This document shows positions 7,345 through 10,823 of a DNA stretch of 10,823 nt, one piece after another. How positions within the stretch are numbered: position 1 is the stretch's first letter; every line of letters begins with the position of its first letter. Source of the stretch: Bacteroidota bacterium (GTDB lineage: Bacteria; Bacteroidota; Bacteroidia; CAMBQF01); NCBI GenBank assembly GCA_027483285.1, contig JAIXUZ010000133.1, positions 1 through 10,823 on the forward strand, in the 5' to 3' direction. The translations under genes and the position numbers were made by a program. The notes below the pieces were generated by a model. That model had not been told where the DNA came from. It did not search any database and saw nothing but the letters and a program-made list of their open reading frames with translations.

Positions 7345-7716
7345 CTATTTGGTAGTAACTTTTGCCTGTACAGTTGGCATAACGCTTATTCCCCATTGGG
7401 CAATATTATTCATAACCGGCCATAGCGATTTGCCAAGGTCGGTAAGCGAGTATTCTACCCTTGGGGGCACTTCGGCATATACGGTTCGGGTAAGTAGGTT
7501 GTCAGCTTCCAGTTCGCGCAACTGCTGGGTCAGCATTTTTTCAGTTACTCCGGGTAATGACCTTCTCAACTCACTAAAGCGCATCGGTTTTTTCTGTAGG
7601 TTAAATAAAATGAGCGTTTTCCAACGCCCGCCAATAAGCTCTAAAGTAAAGTTTACCGGGCACCTGTTTATCAGGGTTTCTCGATTTATATTATTGGTCG
7701 AATTTTCTTTTCTCAT
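7345..7716 (-). CDS. HxlR-family winged-helix transcriptional regulator, probably redox-sensing
   Basis: The 123-residue protein is a single-domain MarR/HxlR-type DNA-binding protein. It shows the HxlR pattern: NRCPVNFTLELIGGRWKTLIL (18-38), the winged-helix core FSELRRSLPGVTEKMLTQQLRELE (47-70), the wing R-TVYAEVPPRVEYSLTDLGKSL (77-98), and a C-terminal dimerisation helix. C19 is the only cysteine and lies in the CP(V/L) position used by the thiol-sensing members YodB, HypR and QorR, so control by quinones, aldehydes or oxidants is a reasonable inference. It is divergent from an NmrA/QorB-like oxidoreductase gene, the same arrangement as E. coli ytfH/qorB. It probably represses both genes through the repeated half-sites between them. 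Confidence 0.93.
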   Translation of the reverse strand: MRKENSTNNINRETLINRCPVNFTLELIGGRWKTLILFNLQKKPMRFSELRRSLPGVTEKMLTQQLRELEADNLLTRTVYAEVPPRVEYSLTDLGKSLWPVMNNIAQWGISVMPTVQAKVTTK

Positions 7717-7720
7717 GCTA

Positions 7721-7779
7721 TAAGTATTGATATTATTAATACTTACTTTTTAGTAAGTACCATATAATAAAGTAAGTAC
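7721..7779. promoter_or_regulatory. Probable operator region of the HxlR-type regulator
   Basis: Related half-sites recur here: TAAGTATT (7721-7728), nine bases, AATACTTA (7738-7745), a perfect inverted repeat; ACTTACT (7741-7747), four bases, AGTAAGT (7752-7758), another perfect one; and the direct repeat AGTAAGTAC at 7752-7760 and 7771-7779, 19 bp apart (nearly two helical turns). An 8-bp inverted repeat with a 9-bp spacer is the kind of dyad bound by HxlR-family dimers. The sites lie in the leader of the regulator gene and upstream of the oxidoreductase promoter. Confidence 0.65.
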
Positions 7780-7783
7780 AGTA

Positions 7784-7814
7784 CAAAAGTAAACTATTAG
7801 CCTAACTTTGTCAA
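7784..7814 (-). promoter_or_regulatory. Promoter of the HxlR-type regulator gene
   Basis: The minus strand reads TTG (7814-7812), 20 bp, TACTTTTG (7791-7784), a full match to the Bacteroidota consensus. Transcription would begin near 7778, inside the outermost AGTAAGTAC copy, which suits autorepression. Its -33 to -7 spacer overlaps the -7 box of the divergent oxidoreductase gene. Confidence 0.65.
7803..7810 (+). promoter_or_regulatory. -7 box for the NmrA/QorB-like gene
   Basis: TAACTTTG matches TAnnTTTG exactly and lies 28 bp upstream of the ATG at 7838. No TTG lies 19-21 bp upstream; that position falls in GTACAGTAC next to the last operator copy, so the promoter may be weak or factor-dependent. 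The TTG at its end is in frame with the gene but should not be taken as the start. Confidence 0.5.
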
Positions 7815-7837
7815 ATAAATTTAAAAACAGATACAAA

Positions 7838-8731
7838 ATGAACTATGTAATTACAGGCTCTATAGGCCATATTAGCAAACCGGTAGTAGAAAAATTAGTA
7901 GCAGCCGGCCATTCGGTAACAGTTATAACCAGTAATGCTGCACGCGTAGCCGATATTGAATCACTTGGTGCCAAAGCAGCTGTTGGCTCGGTAGGCGATG
8001 CAGCATTTTTAATCACCACTTTTGCCGGGGCAGATGCGGTGTACCTGATGATACCCCCAACCTTTGCCGCCGCCGATTGGTATACTCACCAAACGCAGGT
8101 GGCCGATAACTATGTAGAAGCCCTGAAAGTAAACAGCATTAAAAACGTTGTGCTGCTTAGCAGTATTGGTGCACATTTGCGCAAAGGTGCCGGCCCTATT
8201 GATGGCCTTGGCTATTTAGAAGAGCAGTTGCTTAAGCTTGAAGGCGTTAATGCTAAATTTTTACGTCCATCATTCTTTTACTACAACCTGTTTGCCCAAA
8301 TAGGTATGATAAAAAATGCAGGTATTATGGGTGGCAACGGTGGCGATGCCGATTCTAAAATAGCATTAGTAGATACGTCTGATATTGCTGAGGTTGTTGC
8401 CGATGCTTTATTGAAACTTGATTTTACCGGTGTTAGCATTCAGTATATTGCCAGCGACATACGCACCAATAAAGAAGTTGCCGATGTGTTATCTGCGGCT
8501 ATTGGCAAACCCGGTACACCGTGGATATTGTTTACCGATGAGCAATCAGAGCAAGGCATGCTGCAAGCTGGCTTACCTAAAACCAATGTTGATGGGTATG
8601 TAGCCATGGGGCAGGTACAACGCAACGGCACCATGCAAGCCGACTTTTTTGCCAACCCACCCGCAAAACTAGGTAATGTTAAACTTGAAGACTTTGCCAA
8701 AAGCTTTGTCGCCGCATACAACGCACAATAG
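7838..8731 (+). CDS. NmrA/QorB-like NAD(P)-binding oxidoreductase
   Basis: The 297-residue protein is an atypical short-chain dehydrogenase of the NmrA/QorB type. The N-terminal Rossmann turn is TGSIGHIS (6-13): the family GxxGxxG has Ser at its last position. Further marks are VVLLSSIGAH (104-113), GYLEEQLLKL (125-134), the FLRPSFFYYNL segment (141-151) and VDTSDIAEV (178-186), all in the usual order. No Arg follows the second strand directly (VTVITSN, 27-33), so cofactor preference is open. The nearest functional model is quinone reductase QorB, which shares the divergent HxlR-regulator arrangement; the substrate here is not provable. The start is ATG at 7838: an in-frame TTG at 7808 lies within the -7 promoter box and adds a lysine-rich, non-family extension. 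A strong terminator follows about 80 bp after the stop. Confidence 0.88.
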   Translation: MNYVITGSIGHISKPVVEKLVAAGHSVTVITSNAARVADIESLGAKAAVGSVGDAAFLITTFAGADAVYLMIPPTFAAADWYTHQTQVADNYVEALKVNSIKNVVLLSSIGAHLRKGAGPIDGLGYLEEQLLKLEGVNAKFLRPSFFYYNLFAQIGMIKNAGIMGGNGGDADSKIALVDTSDIAEVVADALLKLDFTGVSIQYIASDIRTNKEVADVLSAAIGKPGTPWILFTDEQSEQGMLQAGLPKTNVDGYVAMGQVQRNGTMQADFFANPPAKLGNVKLEDFAKSFVAAYNAQ

Positions 8732-8734
8732 TTA

Positions 8735-8809
8735 GAAAATCTCACTTTAGAAAGGGAGTGGTCCCGATAGCTATCGGGAACTACAAAGTCGGAAGACGAG
8801 GGATTTTTT
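8735..8809. repeat. Palindromic intergenic repeat centred on an 18-bp perfect palindrome
   Basis: TCCCGATAGCTATCGGGA (8762-8779) is a perfect palindrome. Flanks are roughly symmetric: AAAATC near 8736-8741 and GATTTTTT at 8802-8809 mirror each other, with patchy complementarity between. The sequence does not encode protein and looks like a dispersed extragenic palindrome; from memory similar CCCGATAGCTATCGGG cores are common between genes in this phylum, but copy number here is unseen. Confidence 0.6.
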
Positions 8810-8810
8810 G

Positions 8811-8850
8811 AAAAGGCTGCACCATTTAGATGCAGCCTTATTTTATTTTG
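8811..8850 (+). terminator. Intrinsic terminator after the oxidoreductase gene (copy 1)
   Basis: AAGGCTGCA (8813-8821) pairs with TGCAGCCTT (8831-8839), a 9-bp stem with a 9-base loop, followed by a T-rich run ATTTTATTTT (8840-8849). The sequence is nearly repeated at 9108-9146. Confidence 0.85.
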
Positions 8851-8878
8851 GCGTAAACATAGACTGGCCTTAGCTTTG
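8848..8878 (+). promoter_or_regulatory. Consensus promoter reading into a gene-free structured region
   Basis: TTTG ending at 8850 (TTG 8848-8850), 20 bp, then TAGCTTTG (8871-8878): a full match to the -33/-7 consensus of the phylum. No gene start follows within 290 bp; the first is the small membrane protein at 9174, with a terminator in between. Confidence 0.5.
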
Positions 8879-8912
8879 AAATATAAAATTCTTTAAAAGT
8901 GCGTTGGGTAGT

Positions 8913-8999
8913 CCACGCCCTGTGTGAACACAAGATTTTGCATGGCAATTAGTGTGGTCGGGATGTGCGAGAGCAAAATCGACGTGTTTTTGGGCGTGG
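8913..8999. repeat. Long imperfect inverted repeat
   Basis: Two nested perfect 8-bp arms are found in register: CCACGCCC (8913-8920) with GGGCGTGG (8992-8999), and GATTTTGC (8934-8941) with GCAAAATC (8973-8980). The connecting segments (13 and 11 bases) are partly complementary, and the 5' one holds a mini-hairpin, TGTGT-GA-ACACA region at 8921-8932. The loop is 31 bases. It resembles an extragenic repeat or MITE-like hairpin. Confidence 0.65.
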
Positions 9000-9012
9000 T
9001 GTCTTTTCTTTG

Positions 9013-9044
9013 ATTACTTTCTTTGGACAAGCAAAGAAAGTAAT
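9013..9044. repeat. 13-bp perfect hairpin
   Basis: ATTACTTTCTTTG (9013-9025) and CAAAGAAAGTAAT (9032-9044) are perfectly complementary around a 6-base loop GACAAG. No T-run follows, so it is not a standard terminator. It is likely part of the same repeat element as the hairpin just upstream, similar in look to REP sequences associated with IS200-like transposases, though no transposase is in the window. Confidence 0.7.
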
Positions 9045-9107
9045 TGCCCTCCGCATAGGAGTGCAGGGTCGCATAGCCCATCAATAACAACTATTATGTT
9101 TGTTACA

Positions 9108-9140
9108 AAAAGGCTGCACCATTTAGGTGTGGCCTTTTTT
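9108..9140 (+). terminator. Intrinsic terminator copy 2, upstream of the membrane protein gene
   Basis: AAAAGGCTGCACC (9108-9120) pairs over 13 bp, with two G-U pairs, with GGTGTGGCCTTTT (9126-9138) around the loop ATTTA, ending in six T (9135-9140). It shares 19 identical bases with copy 1 (8811-8829 versus 9108-9126). No gene ends just upstream; the next ATG is 33 bp downstream. Confidence 0.8.
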
Positions 9141-9173
9141 ATTTTGATATATTGCATTCTTAATCAGACAACA

Positions 9174-9512
9174 ATGGCAAAAATTAAGGGCCTGGAGGGC
9201 CTAACAGATAATGATATTAACCGTGAATTAGAGCGTGGTGCTAAGTTTGTATATTACCAATATACCATATCAATTCTTATAATGACGTTTAGAAGGAGCA
9301 GCTCTACCTATTTTATTAAAGGTGGAGAATCTACTGTTGCCAAGGGGTTAGGCTTTAGCTTAATCACTTTTTTACTGGGTTGGTGGGGTATTCCCTGGGG
9401 GCCTATATACTCTATCGGCTCATTATTTAATAATTTTACCGGCGGAAAAGATGTTACTGCTGCGATAGTAGCTAGCTTTGCATCAGCAGAACCCGTTCCC
9501 GATGTACGATAA
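9174..9512 (+). CDS. Small membrane protein, function unknown
   Basis: The 112-residue protein is not assigned to a named family. It has a charged N-terminus (LTDNDINRELERGAKF, 10-25), a moderately hydrophobic stretch YQYTISILIMTF (28-39), an RRSSSTYFIKGGES segment, and one clear membrane segment at about 60-84 that contains the striking GWWGIPWGPIYSI motif (69-81), then NNFTGGKDVT and a short polar tail. The motif density suggests a conserved family rather than a spurious frame. The start at ATG 9174 is chosen because upstream codons in the same open frame run through the terminator and repeat element. It lies 34 bp before the monooxygenase and may be co-transcribed with it. No promoter of its own is seen within 40 bp. 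Confidence 0.75.
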   Translation: MAKIKGLEGLTDNDINRELERGAKFVYYQYTISILIMTFRRSSSTYFIKGGESTVAKGLGFSLITFLLGWWGIPWGPIYSIGSLFNNFTGGKDVTAAIVASFASAEPVPDVR

Positions 9513-9528
9513 TTCTGCAATTATATTT

Positions 9529-9550
9529 ACCATTGATAATTGACCATTGA
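9529..9550 (+). repeat. Short direct repeat at the monooxygenase start
   Basis: ACCATTGA occurs at 9529-9536 and 9543-9550, 14 bp apart. The second copy contains the TTG start codon of the monooxygenase. A TATATTTA sequence at 9522-9529 is a weak -7 candidate. Confidence 0.4.
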
Positions 9551-10823
9551 AAAACATTATTATTATAGGTACAGGCTTTGCCGGTTTAGGCATGGCTATA
9601 AAGCTACTAAAACAAGGTAATACCAATTTTATTATTGCAGAACGCAGCGCTACCATTGGTGGTACCTGGCGCGATAATACCTACCCCGGTGCAGCCTGCG
9701 ATATTTCGTCGCATTTATATTCATTCTCTTTTGAGCCTAACCCCAACTGGAGCCGCATGTTTGCCAACCAGCAGGAGATTTTAGAATATACCCGCCATTG
9801 TGTGGAGAAGTATGGCCTTGCAAAATACGTTAGGCTGAATACCGAAGTTACCGGCGGTAGCTTTGACGAAGCCAATGGTATGTGGACTTTAAACCTGAAA
9901 GATGGAGGCACACTTACCGCAAACGTGGTTGTTAACGCCCTTGGCCCGCTAAACCGTCCGCAAATACCAAACATTCCCGGGTTAAATGATTTTAAAGGCC
10001 GGGTCTTCCACTCATCAGAATGGGACCATACCTTTGATTATAAAGGCAAAAAGGTCGCCGTTGTAGGCACAGGTGCCAGCGCGGTACAAATAGTACCCGC
10101 TATTGCTAAAGATGTTGAGCAGCTTAATATCTTCCAACGTTCGGCCCCGTGGGTAATACCCAAAGCCGACAGGCCCATGAAAGACTGGGAGCGTAAAATG
10201 TTCCGCATACTGCCTTTTACCCAGCGTATGTTGCGTTGGAAATGGTATTGGGAGAATGAGCTTATCGGTACCCTGATATTTACTCGCCCGCGCTTAAACA
10301 ATTACGTGCAGGGTATGGTGGTTAAATTCATCAACAAAAAAATAAAAGACCCAGCACTACGAGAGAAGCTGATACCCGACTATACTATGGGTTGCAAGCG
10401 CATTACCCCAAGCAAAGAGTATTACCCTGCCTTGCTACGGAGCAATGTAGATGTGGTAACATCGGGCATTAACAGGGTAGAGGGCAACACTATTTTTACT
10501 GCTGATGGTAATCATTATGAGGCCGATGCTATTGTACTAGCCACTGGCTTTAAAGCAGCCGATGCCCCTGTTGATTTTGTAGTTAAAGGTAGGGGAGGGC
10601 GTATACTTGCCGAAGACTGGAAAGAAGGCCCCGAAGCCTACTACGGTGCTGCGGTTACAGGCTACCCCAACCTGTTTTTCCTTATAGGGCCAAACACAGG
10701 CCTGGGCCATAACTCTATGATATTTGTAATAGAAAGCCAGGTAAACTATATAATGGATGCCCTTAAAAAGCTGGAGCAGCGCAAGGCTAAGTTTATGGAT
10801 GTTAAGCCCGAGGTGCAAAAAGC
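9547..10823 (+). CDS. Flavin-containing/Baeyer-Villiger-type monooxygenase (3' end outside window)
   Basis: 425 codons are open to the window edge. The protein is a class B flavoprotein monooxygenase that uses FAD and NADPH to insert oxygen, typically into ketones. Evidence in order: FAD Rossmann motif GTGFAGLG (8-15), GGTWRDNTYPGAACD (38-52), the Baeyer-Villiger fingerprint FxGxxxHxxxW[P/D] fully met (F149 KG RVF H155 SSE W159 D160), the NADPH Rossmann motif GTGASA (174-179), LATGF (331-335) and GPNTGLGHNS (381-390). The start is TTG at 9547: an in-frame TGA is at 9541-9543 and the next Met, at 9592, would delete the FAD motif. Usual family length is about 480-550, so roughly 60-120 residues are missing. 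The substrate cannot be deduced; N-hydroxylating relatives lack the fingerprint seen here. Confidence 0.94.
   Translation, partial: MKNIIIIGTGFAGLGMAIKLLKQGNTNFIIAERSATIGGTWRDNTYPGAACDISSHLYSFSFEPNPNWSRMFANQQEILEYTRHCVEKYGLAKYVRLNTEVTGGSFDEANGMWTLNLKDGGTLTANVVVNALGPLNRPQIPNIPGLNDFKGRVFHSSEWDHTFDYKGKKVAVVGTGASAVQIVPAIAKDVEQLNIFQRSAPWVIPKADRPMKDWERKMFRILPFTQRMLRWKWYWENELIGTLIFTRPRLNNYVQGMVVKFINKKIKDPALREKLIPDYTMGCKRITPSKEYYPALLRSNVDVVTSGINRVEGNTIFTADGNHYEADAIVLATGFKAADAPVDFVVKGRGGRILAEDWKEGPEAYYGAAVTGYPNLFFLIGPNTGLGHNSMIFVIESQVNYIMDALKKLEQRKAKFMDVKPEVQK

Larger units (their letters stand above)
8884..9140 (+). ncRNA. Candidate structured small RNA or regulatory leader
   Basis: The stretch runs from a consensus promoter (8848-8878) to a strong intrinsic terminator (9108-9140). 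Between them lie a long imperfect hairpin (8913-8999) and a perfect 13-bp hairpin (9013-9044). No credible coding sequence is present: the only small frame with ATG, 8942-9013, would give 23 residues covering one hairpin. A transcript of about 255 nt is predicted. It could be a free small RNA, a 5' leader controlling the membrane protein gene at 9174 by attenuation, or simply a repeat element with a chance promoter. No known RNA family is recognised. Confidence 0.33.

Noticed and set aside
7328..7723. 131-codon frame opposite the HxlR-type regulator
   Set aside because: It is the antisense of a clear winged-helix gene and carries no domain of its own.
7808..7837. TTG start at 7808 for the QorB-like enzyme
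   Set aside because: The TTG is the end of the TAACTTTG -7 box, so it would not be transcribed; the ATG at 7838 starts exactly at the Rossmann strand.
8762..8779. The palindrome read as a transcription terminator
   Set aside because: No T-run follows it; a proper terminator lies about 35 bp further on.
8942..9013. 23-codon ORF within the hairpin region
   Set aside because: It is composed of repeat-arm sequence and has no support beyond an ATG and a stop.
8952..9173. N-terminal extension of the small membrane protein from a GTG at 8952
   Set aside because: The frame is open by chance through the two hairpins and the terminator; the added residues are Cys/Trp-rich with no family look, and the ATG at 9174 gives a sensible protein.
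9591..9593. ATG as start of the monooxygenase
   Set aside because: It would remove GTGFAGLG, the FAD-binding motif needed for function.
10038..10301. Minus-strand frames inside the monooxygenase gene
   Set aside because: They oppose a continuous reading frame with all flavoprotein motifs, and show no family features.

Overview
The window looks like a chromosomal segment of a Bacteroidota bacterium, probably Sphingobacteriales or a close relative, at moderate to low G+C. Evidence: promoters of the TTG-N19/20-TAnnTTTG type found in this phylum, almost no Shine-Dalgarno sequences, several lipoproteins with C-K/C-T/C-A lipoboxes, PKD-domain surface lipoproteins, a long S1 protein with acidic and Ala/Pro/Glu-rich tails, and TTG starts. 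No phage, plasmid, CRISPR, tRNA or rRNA feature was seen. The genus cannot be fixed by eye.

Layout. 1-1549 (+): fabI (enoyl-ACP reductase), then a small exported, probably outer-membrane, beta-barrel protein. 1546-3352 (-): a two-gene operon of an MbnP-like lipoprotein and an MbnH/MauG-like di-heme peroxidase lipoprotein; the peroxidase stop codon overlaps the barrel-protein stop in a shared TTAA. 3353-3787: mbnP promoter region and what appears to be a decayed small lipoprotein gene. 3788-5032 (-): two tandem paralogous PKD-domain lipoproteins. 5113-7271 (-): rpsA with its own promoter and terminator. 7345-8731: a divergent pair of an HxlR-family regulator (-) and an NmrA/QorB-like NAD(P)-binding oxidoreductase (+), sharing a control region with overlapping promoters and repeated half-sites. 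8732-9173: a gene-free but highly structured stretch with two palindromic repeats, a duplicated terminator and a consensus promoter, together outlining a possible small structured RNA. 9174-9512 (+): a 112-residue membrane protein of unknown function. 9547-10823 (+): a Baeyer-Villiger/flavin-containing monooxygenase running off the window.

How the genes work together. The MbnP-MbnH pair is the most interesting functional unit: in the characterised methanotroph pair the di-heme enzyme oxidises a Trp of its partner to kynurenine, creating a copper site. Here it lies in a non-methanotroph setting without methanobactin genes in view. The HxlR/NmrA pair matches the E. coli ytfH/qorB and Corynebacterium qorR/qor2 arrangement and is probably a self-contained electrophile or oxidant response module. 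fabI and rpsA are housekeeping genes. The 8848-9146 stretch is the best candidate for something undescribed: a promoter, two strong hairpins and a terminator with no gene of its own.
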